A stretch of 64,000 bases of DNA from assembly GCA_029204225.1 (NCBI GenBank), contig CM055100.1, forward strand, positions 26,614,649-26,678,648, written 5' to 3'. This stretch comes from Diphasiastrum complanatum. Its lineage: Eukaryota > Streptophyta > Lycopodiopsida > Lycopodiales > Lycopodiaceae. Shown piece after piece: positions 53,915-64,000 of this stretch. The stretch's first letter is position 1. Every line of letters starts with the position of its first letter. Below the pieces are notes generated by a model. It did no database searches. It saw only the letters and a program-made list of their open reading frames with translations, and was not told the DNA's origin. Made by a program: the position numbers and the translations under genes.

Positions 53915-54600
53915 AAACTATCCAAGAGAGGAGAAGGAATTCTCGCAAGGTACCCTGATGGTCTCGGAACACCAGAACAAAGTGGCAACTCAGCATCGGA
54001 GACCAAGCGATATGGAGCAACCTGAAATGACAGGGAACCTGAAGATCACCCAGACAAACAGTAGCTGGAACGGAGGCAATAACCCAAGCCAACAGGATAT
54101 GCCAAGCCTGACAATGAGCAACAATCCAAGGAACAGATAGAGAGCCACATGCATAATCATAGGGATATCCGCACCATAGGCGATTAGTAATATGGAAAAA
54201 CCAGCACCAATCAACAGGTCCAAATGAAAACCAAGCTATATGTAATAACCAAGAATGCCATATATCCATAGCTGAAAATGAAGCAGTAGTGTAAGCAATA
54301 GGTCCAAATGAAATCCAAGCGATACGTAATAACCAGGAATGCCAAATATCAAGAGGTAAAAAGGAATCAGTCGCATGAACCCAAAAGTGTATACCATCGG
54401 CATGGACTGCATCAAACCTATATGTAGAAATAACCAGGAATGCCAAATATCAAGAGGTAAAAAGGAATCAGTCGCATGAACCCAAAAGTGTATACCATCG
54501 GCATGGACTGCAGCAAACCTATATGTAGAAACACCAGGAGACGGAAGGATGTCCGTGTACTCATCTAGAAAGATCCGAGCATATAAATACCCTAGATAAG
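53660..54600 (-). other. A2 Trp-rich repetitive spacer in place of pol
   Basis: Located where RT, RNase H and integrase core would be. An open frame with repeats of the pattern I-W-H-S-W-L-L-x-I-A-W-x-S-F-G-P (about 54440-53980), then FLLFLTCVPGVYFGITLAAS and SSDGSSDSPSVFGVSYDG, the block shared with A1. A perfect or near-perfect 101-bp tandem duplication lies at 54329-54530. No polymerase motif. Confidence 0.75.
54329..54530 (-). repeat. 101-bp tandem duplication in A2
   Basis: Two copies (54329-54429 and 54430-54530) that differ at only a base or two. The unit is not a multiple of 3, so it shifts the frame between copies. Confidence 0.9.
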
Positions 54601-56020
54601 TAATAGTGACCATCTGGCAAATATCCTCGGATGAAAAATGTGTAACAGTAAGGGCCAAAGGCGCATGAATCATGTCAGGAACCGTAGAAATATCATGAGG
54701 CAGATCACAAACCTCAAGCAGAGATCCATGGAGTAAAGCGAAAGAAGATACAACCTGATCACCAATAGCGAGGGAACCATCAAACGTGGACCCATGAAGA
54801 ACCCCATAGAAATCAGCAGGAACATCGGCCATAACAGACTCAAGAGATGGAGATATAGAGACCAATGGAGAAGATACTGCACCAACCACCGAACCAGGAG
54901 GGCAATCTGAAGTATGCGCAAAAGCAATAGTAGAAATACCACCGAGGTATACGGTCTCAATATCAATGAAACCAGGAATGACCACTGAATACGATATCTG
55001 TGAATCAAGGCATATAGGTGCAAGGCACACAGCAACAACCTGTAAATCCGAAGCAGCATCAACCTGAGGAAGAGGACCCACGGATGGTGAAAGTGAAGCA
55101 GCAATTGATGTACTCTGAATGGAAAGAAGAGCTGCATCGTCAGCCTTTGGCAGGCTACGCATAAACTGCTTCCCGGTAACCAATTGGAAGTCTCCCTGAG
55201 AATCAATGCCAACAAGTGAGTGTGTAACTGCATCAAGTGCAAATGTCAATGCCTGCTGTGTCAAGTCCAGTGTAATGGCTCCAAGAGATGCAAACCAATC
55301 AGCACCAAGGATAAGATCATAACGCTCCATAGGAATAATGTAAAGATCTGCCTGTCCAGAAAAATCTCCAATGCGGTATGGTAAACGCTGAAACATCTGA
55401 GAACTAGGAAAAGAATGGGAACTGGCAACCTCAACTGTGAGATGCTGTGAAGCAGGAACAGGTGAAGCACGTATTCGACTAGTGATATAACTGCTAATAA
55501 AAGAATGAGTGCTGCCAGTATCAACTAAAGCAATATACTCACGACCTGTAATACGTACACGTAACCGAAGGGAGCGAGGACCAGGATGCCCTATCCAAGT
55601 AGCATAGGCAAGCCGAGCATGGCAAGTAGCAGGAAGTAAATTAGTGGAAGGCTTAGAGGATAGGTCAGGCTCATCAAAAATATGAATGTAGATATCGGAA
55701 TCATCTGGAGTAGTGCCCTCATGGTAAAAAACAGCAGAGGTCAGCGAACTCTGCAGACGTGTAACGTCGGACAAAAGCAGGTCGAGGAGTCGGAGGACGA
55801 GGAGACGAAGGGACAATGGAGAGAGCTGGAACAGAAGGGGGAGGTGTAGGGGTGGACGCAGCGGGAAAAGATGAAGCAGAAGGATGGGGTCGGGAGAAGC
55901 GGGAAGGAAGAGTGTCAAAGTACTTATGCTGTAAAGTACTGGCAAGAGACATCGCCTCAACAAGTGTGGGAGGACGGAAGGAAGAAACATCATAACGTAA
56001 AGCACCACGAAGCCCAGCAA
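54600..56020 (-). CDS. A2 protease ORF
   Basis: Part of a 594-codon open frame (56020-54236). The aspartic protease shows IALVDTGSTHSFISSYI (active site DTGS) near 55520 and YDLILGADWFASLGAITLD near 55310. Upstream lies a region resembling the gag end. Downstream, long hydrophobic/acidic sequence without known domain (VVAVCLAPICLDSQISYSV, GGISTIAFAHTSD) runs into the Trp-rich spacer. This is longer than a normal protease and lacks the RT that usually follows. Confidence 0.78.
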
Positions 56021-56789
56021 TGTAACGAGAAATAAGCTCAGTGGGCTGTAGATCTGTGAAAAGGTAAGAAAGCTCCATAAACTGATCTATATAAGAAGCA
56101 AGATCACTGGTCTGAGTGAGACTACGGAATGTATCACGTTGGCGGTCGAGCCACTGAGGGTCAATCATAGCATGACGGAGGTCACGGCGAAAAGTATGCC
56201 ATAAATGGAGCCCTTCCCGATCAGGATCAGCTCTATAAACTCACCACCACGTGGCGGCGCATCCATCTAAATGTAAAGCAGCCAACTGGATCTTCTGAGG
56301 ATCAGTCTTAGGGTAGATCTGAAAATATGTGTCAAGCTTAGCAAACCAATTCTCTAATAAGTTCCCGTCAGAGGAACCGGAATAGGTAGCAAGTTGTACC
56401 CTATCACGAAAGTCTCGAGCAAAGTGTGGCTCAGGAAGTGGGGGACGTGAAAAGAAACCAGGAGATGGGTTAGGTGGAATGATCGGTCCACCACCAGGTT
56501 GACTAGCAGAGGAAGATGGAAATCCAAATGGAGGGGGAGTCCCAAATGAAGGAAAAACAGGAGCTTTACCAGGACCATGAGGCTGTAAAGAATCAATCTG
56601 TGACTGCATAGTAGCAAAGCCGGTCATAACGGTATCGAAGCGAAGAACGAGGCCAGAAAGGGTCTCATCCATGCGACGAAACTGATCGGATAAGGTTTCC
56701 TGAGTAGTCTCACTCGGGGTAGGTGAATGTGCCTTAATGATAGTGGAAGGAATAGACGAAAACTTGAGAGAGCGGACTCTTGTCGTCAC
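55719..56789 (-). pseudogene. A2 gag
   Basis: Ty3/gypsy gag. The first part (56789-56241) includes LSDQFRRMDETLSGLVLRFD, a proline-rich linker and LENWFAKLDTYFQIYPKTDP, ending CAATWW. A frameshift/stop near 56240 follows. The second part (56168-55719) reads IDPQWLDRQRDTFRSL, DLASYIDQFMELSY, ISRYIAGLRGALRYDVSSF and a Pro-rich end. No CCHC knuckle was found. Confidence 0.85.
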
Positions 56790-57841
56790 CCACTATTATC
56801 ACAACTAAGAAAGGACAGCAATCAGCAAATGCGAAAATGAAGGCTGTGAAAATGCACTGGACAGCCAGGAGGCAAGTGACAAATTGGAGTATCAAACGTA
56901 GTCGGAATTTCGTGAAATTTGGTTGAGGATGGGCGATGGACAGCCTGCAAACAAGGTGTGAAAAATGGCTGCAAACGGAGACAAAAACGGACGAAAGTGA
57001 CAAGTATGAAGCGGCTGGACAGCTTGCAAACAAAAGTGAGAGGGCTGAAAATGGGAGGAACGGATGAAAGAGATGAGGGAATTGGGCGCTGGAGAGCCTG
57101 CAAAGAAGCTGGAAATGGGTGATAGAGGGTTGGAACTTGGGCGCCGGAAATAATCTGCCCCAAAAAAAAATATTTTTTTTTTTCGGCCGCCAAATTTAGC
57201 GGAAGTACTTCCGCTTACTATATGCTAAAGCTCCGCCAAGGAAAATGCTTTGATAGGAGCTGGTCGTCCTCCAAACTGTGCTGAATGTTGCTGAAGCAAA
57301 GAGACGAAAGCCCTTAGCAAAGAGAGAAAAATCAACAAGGAAAATGGGCACCCAATCAGAAAATCTGATCTGAAATTCAGCAATCAGGAAAGTGCTCTGA
57401 TACCAAGTTACGAATAAAGCCATAGCTGATCTAAAGCTAAGCTATGAAAGCATCACATAAGCAAGACTTAAGCTATGAAAGCAGCACATAAGCAAGACTT
57501 AACCCTAGAAAGTAGGAAAGAGAGAGATTAAGGAGACTAAAGAGAGAGATCAATATCATCAGCTGAATAACAAATGACACAGCTTCCCTACTTATAGCCA
57601 AGAGGAAGCCCTAAAAGGAAGCTTCCGGTGGCTAGGGCCCAACTGGGAGGGAAAATAGTGCGCCCTCCAAGAAGGGCCCCACTCTCCAGTAATATGTCCA
57701 AATGGCCTAATAATGAATAATAAGGCCAAAGGCCAACCATATAGTCTAAGTGTCACTAATGAATAAAAAAGGGCTTGCTTATGCATAAAGTAAAGTAAAT
57801 GTAAATGGACGCGGCGAATGTAATGAGCCGAGTCCATAACT

Positions 57842-57970
57842 CTTATCCCGATCCTTTACCAAATAAACGATATACCTGTGCTGACTACGTGTTTTTGGAA
57901 GCTGTAGTTTCTTGACTAGGGTGTAATTAATGAAATTATGGGTTGCCCCATCATCCACCATTACTCTTAC
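57842..57970 (-). pseudogene. Gypsy-1b protease fragment
   Basis: Matches Gypsy-1 17720-17845 (region MVDDGATHNFINYTLVKK). It is cut on the right by LTR element B at 57971 and continues at 63116. Confidence 0.88.
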
Positions 57971-60028
57971 TGTGAACCTCGAGTGGGGGGTTGTCCTACA
58001 ATCTTTAGGATCTTGAACTTACTGACTTTACTTTTATATAAAACAAGTCTTGAATCAACTGAAAATCAAATTGGACTTGCCAATAAAACTCGAAAACTCT
58101 GAATCACAAAATCATTCACATGCAGCAGAAGCACTGAGGGGTCAAGATGGGGACCCCCCCCCCCCGAAGGATTTCCTAGTATTATGCAAAACCAATTGGC
58201 CTTGGCCAATTACATATACAGAGGTTTCTCGAAAAGGATCATAAAAAGGTGGAGCATGAACTTAGTTCCCTTCAATGGTCTTGATTCCAAATCAAGCTTA
58301 TCAGAAGCATAGGATTTTCTTCATAAATCTTAATTCTTTCGACATGCAATGATGTAGAGGTCTAGAATCTTGACATGCAACTCGAAATAAACATACTACA
58401 GTTACATGCAAAGGCAAACAAACAAACTGTAGTTACATGCAAGTGCAATCATTAGAGAAATGCACTCATGCAAAAGTTTTGAAGGTCATAGTGCATGCAT
58501 GCATCCAATTTTGGGATGTTTGAAAGTGGAAATCTTGAATCAAGGTCATCAGATCATTATGAACAGTTCTAGACCTATAGAAGGCCGAGTTTGCGGAAGA
58601 AAAAGTTTTGTTTCATTATTAATTAGTTGCTGGATTTTGGTAGCACGTTATAGACTTAGATATAAGCCTTCTTTTTGTAAACAGTCTTAAGCTTTGAAAG
58701 CTTCTTGTTCCTGTTCTGGTCCTTTAGGCACTTCGTGAGTACCTGCACAAACCTTCAAAGTAAGGTCAGTCCTTAAGCCCAAGAAGCTTCTTATTCTTGT
58801 TTTGGTTCTTCAGGCACTTTCATGAGTACCTGCACATACCTTCAAAGAAAGGTCACTATTCATACCATCAGACATGGCTCATAGAAGATTCTTAGTCTTA
58901 CAGATAGTAATACCTACATGCTCAAATCATTAGAGCAATAAATTTATACAATATTAAAAAAGAATAATGATCATTGGTAATTTCATATCATCAAAGTCTA
59001 TGTGAAGATGGAAGATAGGAAAGTCTTTATTTTTTTGGGGTAGTTTGTCTCTACAAATTACACCCCTCCGACGCATAAAGCGTTGTCCTCAATGAATATT
59101 TCTCAATTAAGAATCTAAAATCTTTGGATATTCTCGAAAGAAGTTTTCTTCCATTCATCTAGCATGTATGGTTGGGTGATTTTTAAACTTGAGGAGGTAT
59201 AGTGTCAACGTTAATTTTTTTCTTTCATGTCTGATCTTGTGCATTAAGATCTCCTCTAGTTTGAAGAATTTTCTTCGATTCCTTGATCTACTTCAGATCT
59301 CTTGAGCTTTTTCTTACATGAAATAATATGAGCTTGCTTAGTGAAGCTATTTATGATAGTCCAAATCATTTCATTCCCATTCTGGGTTTTAGATAGCTCA
59401 GTAACAAAAAACTATAGTGAAGTGTTTCCTTGGAAATTCAGGAAAGGGTAAAGGGTGAAGTAGTCTAGGAATTTTCAATCCCCGTTCATCCTTAGAATGT
59501 TAGCATACTAATCATGCTTTTACATAATGTCTTGGTGGGTTTGTGGCTTCCTATACATGATTTCAAAAAGGTGCTTGAAATCTCGGTCCATCTTAATCAA
59601 GAAATCATTTCCTAGAAGTAATGCTTTTATACTTTAAGGATAATCACTAGAAGTTCTTTCTCATGTATGGTCGATTGAATTCAACATAAGATTGAATATT
59701 CAACAATGAAGTCCAGACTCAGGTTAGGAGTAAAACTCTGTATAATGGACATACTAGGAATTAAGATCATACAATCGTTAAGCTACTAAAAGCTTAGATC
59801 ACATAACATACATGATTAACACATACAAAGAAAAAGTACTTGATTGTATTCGAATCAAAATTATTCTTGAAACAAGCTAAGATTGACCATTTTATTTGAT
59901 GATTTTCTTTAAAGCATCTCGAGATCTACACTTAAAGCATTCTTGTGGTCCTAATGGACAATCAATATGGTTTAGGAAATACTTCCCTTGTTTCACTAGT
60001 ATGGCCTTCAAAGATTGAATGGCCATGA

Positions 60029-60367
60029 CTAACTTTGGGTTGAAAGTTTCTTGTACATGCGACTTTTTGATTCCAATGTTTCATCATCAGATTCTTCATC
60101 ATGTTGAGCATGAGTCTTGGTCTTCTTGATTCTCTCCATGCAATTCAAGCTTTTTCTTGCAAAAGGTCTCTTGAACAATGGATGGAGCTCTTTCATCTTT
60201 TTTTTGTTTCTGCTTTCCGGCAATTCGATTCTTCTTCTTCTTAGACGAGAAGATGTCGATGAAGATGGCAATAGTGATGGAGAAAAACTTGGAGCACTTT
60301 CTGAAGAGCTGGTCATCTTTGTTGGAGCAAAAGATCCTTCCTGGTTGTCGATGGCTTTCTTTTGCAT
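60029..60367 (-). CDS. Element B internal ORF (112 aa)
   Basis: Starts MQKKAIDNQEGSFAPTK, then a Ser-rich SSSESAPSFSPSLLPSSS stretch, then basic RLRRRRIEL, SRNKKKMKELHPLF and KTHAQHDEESDDETL. It may be a shortened gag N-terminus. No known domain. The basic/acidic composition suggests nucleic-acid or protein binding, but this is a guess. Confidence 0.4.
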   Translation of the reverse strand: MQKKAIDNQEGSFAPTKMTSSSESAPSFSPSLLPSSSTSSRLRRRRIELPESRNKKKMKELHPLFKRPFARKSLNCMERIKKTKTHAQHDEESDDETLESKSRMYKKLSTQS

Positions 60368-61177
60368 CTTAAAAGTCTTGTAGGAAAAGAAAAAGATATA
60401 AGAGCAGATGGGAAGTCAATTCGAGAAGTAAAGATGTAGAGTTCGATGGGTTGGCATCTAAAATGAAAACCCTCACAAGAAATTCACATGATATAAAACC
60501 TTAGCTCTGATATCAAAGTGTGAACCTCGAGTGGAGGGTTGTCCTACAATCTTTAGGATCTTTAACTTACTGACTTTACTTTTACATAAAACAAGTCTTG
60601 AATCAACTGAAATCAAATTGGACTTGCAAATAAAACTCGAAAACTCTGAATCACAAAATCATTTGCATGCAACAGGAGCACTGAGGGGTCAAGATGGGGA
60701 ACCCCCTTCCCCCCCCTCCCTCGACGGATTTCTTAAGGAAAACCAATTGGCCTTGGCCAATTACATATACAGAGGTTTCTCGAAAAGGATCATAAAAAGG
60801 TGGAACATGAACTTAGTTCCCTTCAATGGTCTTGTTTCCAAATCAAGCTTATCAGAAGCATAGGATTTTCTTCATAAATCTTAATTCTTTTGACGAGGGC
60901 TAGAATCTTGACATGCAACTCGGAATAAACATACTACAGTTACATGCAAAGGCAAACAAACCAACTCTAGTTACGTGCAAGTGCATTAGAGAAATGCACT
61001 AGAAGGCCGAGTTTGGGGAAGAAAAAGCTTTGTTTCATAATTAATTAGTTGCTGGATTTTTGGTAGTAGTAGTGGGCCGAGTTAGAGGAATGGCGAAGTT
61101 TAGTGCATGGTGCAGATACTCCAAGAATGGAGATGCAGCACAAGAGAGATGGCATTGATAGATAGTGAAAGAGAAGG

Positions 61178-61190
<13 letters not shown>

Positions 61191-61252
<62 letters not shown>
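61191..61252. repeat. (AG)n tract, tail of LINE derivative
   Basis: About 30 AG units, on the minus strand the (CT)n tail after GTTAATAAAGCTTT. Confidence 0.93.
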
Positions 61253-61257
<5 letters not shown>

Positions 61258-61871
61258 TTTATTAACGTCTTTTCCATGCCAAAAGGCATATAAGACGAAC
61301 AAGTACATAAACTAAGTTGGACATAAGACAAATCAGTGTCGTCAAAGCAGAAAAAACAAACTAACTAACTAGGAAGAGAGTCATATAGCCAGGATTATAT
61401 GGTATGTAGACCATTTACATGTTCAACTGGACATCTCTTCATTTCTCTATCTCAGATTCTATCTCAGAATTATCATTAACTATAGGCTTCCGATCTACCA
61501 GTCTGATAATACCATCATGATAGATAAGCTGTTTGCCAGTTGATAGCGCTTCTTGTCTTGCCTTTAAGGAAGATGTTGAAGCATTGTTGGAAAGGGAGGA
61601 TGGCTCAAAAGTGGTGGCAATGACTCCTTTGCGACGTGGCATTATGAGGGATCCAGCAAATCAGCGATGAGGGACAGCAGGTGCGATGGAAGACAACGAT
61701 GGAGCCAGCAGATCAGGGAGCCAGCAGATTAGCGATGGAGGACAGGTGCAAAAATGCAGAAATGCGATGGAGGTCCAGCAGATCCGCTAGCAGATGGAGC
61801 AGGTGCGATGGAGGAAGCGCGATGGAGGACAACCATCGCTAGGCCATGGAGATCCGCTGGCGCCCAGATCC

Positions 61872-61873
<2 letters not shown>
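61253..61873 (-). mobile_element. ORF1-only LINE derivative (about 620 bp)
   Basis: Read from 61873 to 61253. It starts directly at an (AG)n tract, has a 5' region with repeats of 'ctccatcgcacctgct'-like units, a 67-codon ORF (61642-61439: MPRRKGVIATTFEPSS, ALSTGKQLIYHDGIIRLVDR) resembling the last part of LINE ORF1 (GRRVIYRDGQIRFVAG in LINE-C), then the LINE 3' UTR, hairpin ATGCC-TTTT-GGCAT (61276-61289), AATAAA and the (CT)n tail. No endonuclease or RT. It is likely a short non-autonomous partner of the LINE family. Confidence 0.75.

Positions 61874-61940
<67 letters not shown>
61874..61940. repeat. (AG)n tract at 5' edge of LINE derivative
   Basis: About 33 AG units directly before the start of the derivative on its strand. 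Confidence 0.93.
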
Positions 61941-61944
<4 letters not shown>

Positions 61945-63115
61945 TGAGCTTCCAAATCCTCCAATCCAAAATTCAGCATAACCTCCTTGAGCCAATGCTT
62001 CAATTTTCTTCTCCAAAGCACCTGTACACAAAAACAAACAAGAGGGAAGAGCTAGAATGCCAAATGATAGAATCCTCCTGGTAACGGGGCGCATTTCCAC
62101 TTATATAGAGAGTGGAGAGTCATTTCAGAGTGAGTGAGGTGTCAAGTTCAAGTGCATGAGGTGTGGCAAAGACTCCAATTTGACTAAAGGTGAGGTGGAG
62201 AGCATGGATGAGGTGTATTAGTTAGAGAGGGTCAAAGGGTGAGGTGTACAAGTTTGGGAGAGTGATTAGGATGAGTTGGATGGAGAAGTAGGAGTGTAGG
62301 AGGGCGCCCATTTCTAGGTGTATAATGGCCTGGAGGACATGTGGCAAAGTAGGTGGAGGTAGGTGGCACATGGTTTAAACTTCACTTAATCTTTCATATA
62401 GATTTTTATTGTCACAACTTGGGAATTCACCCCAAGTGTAATCTTCCTAGGGATAAGGCCAAAGTATATGCCCATCTTGTTTTGCATAATAGTCATTAAT
62501 TCATTGGCACTTTTTTTTTTTCTAGAGGTTGCCCCTCCTCAATCATGGTCATTGGTAGAGGTTGCCCATCCTCAATCATGGTTGAAAAGGGTCAATAGGG
62601 TGATCAGTCCCTTGGCCTTGTCCTGTTCTTTCTAGACCCCTCTGAGCCTTCATTATAGACTTAAAAATAAGCCTTCCTTATAGACTCCTCTGAGCCTTAA
62701 TTATAGACTTAGAAATAAGCCTTCTTCTTGTAAACAGTCTTAAGCTTTGAAAGCTTCTTGTTCCTGTTCTGGTCCTTCAGGCACTTCGTGAGTACCTGCA
62801 CACACCTTCATAGTAAGGTCAGTCCTTAAGCCCAGAAGGCTTCTTATTCTTGTTTTGGTTCTTCAGGCACTTTCATGAGTACCTGCCCATACCTTCAAAG
62901 AAAGGTCAGTATTCATACCATCAGACATGGCTCATAGAAGATTCTTAGTCCTACATGTAGTAATACCTGCATGCTCAAATCATTAGAGCAGTAAATTCGT
63001 ACAATATTCAAAAAGAACAATGATCATTGGTAATTTCATATCATCAAAGTCTATGTGAAGATGGAAGATAAGAAAATCTTTATTTCTTTGGGGCAGTTTG
63101 TCTCTCCAAATTACA

Positions 63116-64000
63116 CTTACTGACTAATTTCCAATTTTCCCATGCATGCGTACTAGGTCGTGAGGCCCAAAACTGGAGGGTCTCCCTAGCATAGCAGTGG
63201 TCAACTGACAATGGTGTTCATGGTCTTCATGGAACACCTCTATTTTGGTAGTTGTCGAATCAGTGGGGAAACTCACGGTTTGTACTAGGTCTACTTGCTT
63301 GTTATCTTTCTTTTTATTGAAGGGTCCCTTTGGGCACTGTTTGACTGTATGTCCCTTACACATACAAACAAACAAAATCGTTCTTGTTTTGCTTTTTCAT
63401 AATCTTCACTTTCTAATGGTTGTATAATTGCAGGGTGTTTCTGAGGACCTTCATTAAATTGATCAAATTTCTTCCTTCTAAAAGGTTTTTTCTTAAATGA
63501 GGAGTTTGACTGAGAAGGCTGCTTAGTACTAAACTGTTTGGCTTTTCGCCTGCCCACTGAATCATCATGGATTTGGGCAAACTTAATAGCCTGTTCAAGA
63601 GTAGTACGTGAGTTTCTCTGAACTTCTACCTTATACTCATCTCGGAGCCCACAAACAAAGCCCTTGACTTTCTGATAGTCGTCAACGTTTTTAAGTTTAT
63701 GGATAGCTTTCCTATACTGTGATATATACTGAGTTAGGGATTTGTTCATGACTAACATTTCCCAAGCCTCCCAAGTTCTATCAAGTTCATTGGCCGACAA
63801 GAACTCTCGTAGGAAGGCTTCCCGAAAGTCTTCCATGACTGGGGGGTTTGCCCAGTCTTCTGGAGGTTCAGCCACCACTTGTATGCCATGGGTCCTAGGG
63901 ATAAGCTAGCTTCTAAGGCTTGTAAATGGTCTGGAGTCTGTTTTAATGCATGTATATTCTTCCATTTCTGCAAATGATTTATCCTGTTTCGTTTGCATGT
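63116..64000 (-). pseudogene. Gypsy-1b protease start and gag (continues off window)
   Basis: Collinear with Gypsy-1: protease end GRPSSFGPHDLVRMHGK, junction VDLVQTVSF (empty hAT site), zinc-knuckle part MCKGHTVKQC, basic KKDNKQ, then gag SLTQYISQYRKAIHKL, DEYKVEVQRNSRTTLEQA, REFLSANELDRTWEAWE and KWWLNLQKTGQTP. Frameshifts near 63375 and 63750-63880. Without the hAT insertion it serves as the reference allele for the 18.0/20.5 kb junction. Confidence 0.9.

Larger units (their letters stand above)
52669..57841 (-). mobile_element. LTR element A2 (family A), in Gypsy-1b
   Basis: 5' LTR 57416-57841 (426 bp) with primer-binding site TGGTATCAGAGC at 57415-57404; 3' LTR 52669-52998, missing its last 90 bp or so. 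Order: leader, gag, protease, Trp-rich spacer, integrase C-terminus, chromodomain. RT, RNase H and the integrase core are absent. It lies between two pieces of Gypsy-1b (RNase H on the left, protease on the right), so it inserted into that element and a later deletion removed its LTR end, one TSD and the RT of Gypsy-1b. Right flank cttat at 57842-57846 is the possible TSD. Confidence 0.9.
57971..63115 (-). mobile_element. LTR element B, large LTRs with tiny interior
   Basis: LTRs 57971-59062 (1,092 bp) and 60519-63115 (enlarged by insertions), both TGTGAACCTC...AATTACA on the + strand, with 5-bp duplication cttac (57966-57970 and 63116-63120). A primer-binding-like CTTTGATATCAGAGC lies at 60518-60504 on the minus strand and a purine tract GGAGGGG at 59069-59063. 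The interior is only 1,456 bp, with one 112-codon ORF. No pol. It fits a non-autonomous (LARD/TRIM-like) element. Confidence 0.88.
60519..63115 (-). repeat. Element B right LTR with insertions
   Basis: The outer parts (60519-61050 and about 62690-63115) match the left LTR. Between them about 1.6 kb is inserted or has been lost from the left LTR: two (AG)n tracts, the ORF1-only LINE derivative and about 700 bp of unrecognised sequence (61941-62690) including a duplicated 'tcctcaatcatggt' and 'attatagactta'. Confidence 0.75.
44387..64000 (+). other. Presumed last visible intron (over 19.6 kb)
   Basis: From donor gtaagg at 44387 to the window edge no further host exon was recognised. It contains nested elements listed separately. 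If the 44349-44386 exon is wrong, this region still lies downstream of the exon ending at 42320. Confidence 0.45.

Noticed and set aside
53859-54140. + strand 93-codon frame
   Set aside because: Antisense of the A2 spacer; no similarity or start context.
54670-55524. Leucine-rich minus-strand frames that resemble membrane proteins
   Set aside because: Out-of-frame shadows of the A2 protease ORF; the protease motifs are in the other frame.
1-64000. CRISPR arrays, bacterial operons, rRNA or tRNA genes
   Set aside because: None seen. The tandem repeats lack regular unique spacers, and the only tRNA-related sequences are LTR primer-binding sites.

Overview
The window is plant nuclear DNA. It is part of one split host gene whose introns are packed with nested, mostly dead transposable elements. 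The gene, on the + strand, encodes a calcineurin-like metallophosphoesterase of the MPPE1/TED1/CDC1 type. Six exons can be placed (306-484, 25552-25696, 25856-25952, 42036-42095, 42220-42320, 44349-44386) with matching splice phases. The first exon(s), carrying the DxH metal motif, and the last exons, carrying the GHxH motif, are not in the window or were not found. The introns measure about 25.1 kb, 159 bp, 16.1 kb, 124 bp, 2.0 kb and more than 19.6 kb. Plant-type chromovirus and Copia elements primed by initiator-tRNA-Met, hAT transposons and L1-like LINEs indicate a land plant. The very long introns suggest a large genome (gymnosperm, fern or similar), but the species cannot be read from the sequence.

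Intron 1 (485-25551) holds, left to right: three LINE copies in the same orientation joined head to tail through TC-rich tracts (about 1.9-7.75 kb, minus strand); an LTR (family C) with a family-A solo LTR inside it; a gypsy RNase H/integrase fragment; and a three-level nest. In the nest, a family-A LTR element on the + strand (10715-23730) is split by a chromovirus on the minus strand (Gypsy-1, 14067-22799). That chromovirus is split at the gag/protease junction by a hAT transposon (18006-20490). The target-site duplications are 5, 5 and 8 bp, and a second Gypsy-1 copy near 63.28 kb shows the unoccupied hAT site.

Intron 3 (25953-42035) holds a family-D LTR element with an inverted middle (27171-30054), a LINE on the + strand with a second truncated LINE attached to its tail (31.05-34.7 kb), several tandem-repeat blocks (34.7-37.7 kb), another truncated LINE tail, a hAT remnant and the 3' end of a family-C element. 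Intron 5 holds a LINE endonuclease fragment. The last, unfinished intron (from 44387) holds an integrase remnant, a LINE broken by two insertions (46.1-50.7 kb), a gypsy 3' part, and a second Gypsy-1 copy (52.4 kb to beyond the right edge) into which a second family-A element (52669-57841) and a large-LTR element (family B, 57971-63115) have inserted.

The most interesting signal is the LINE family. Six copies end in a small 3' hairpin whose two arms change together between subfamilies, followed by an AATAAA-like motif and a pyrimidine repeat tail instead of poly(A). Nearly every 5' junction I can place lies directly against a TC tract, often the tail of the previous copy. This suggests a LINE that inserts into (TC)n and seeds new (TC)n. 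A second point of interest is LTR family A: two copies keep LTRs, gag-like sequence and an integrase C-terminus/chromodomain, but have repetitive Trp-rich sequence where reverse transcriptase, RNase H and the integrase core should be.
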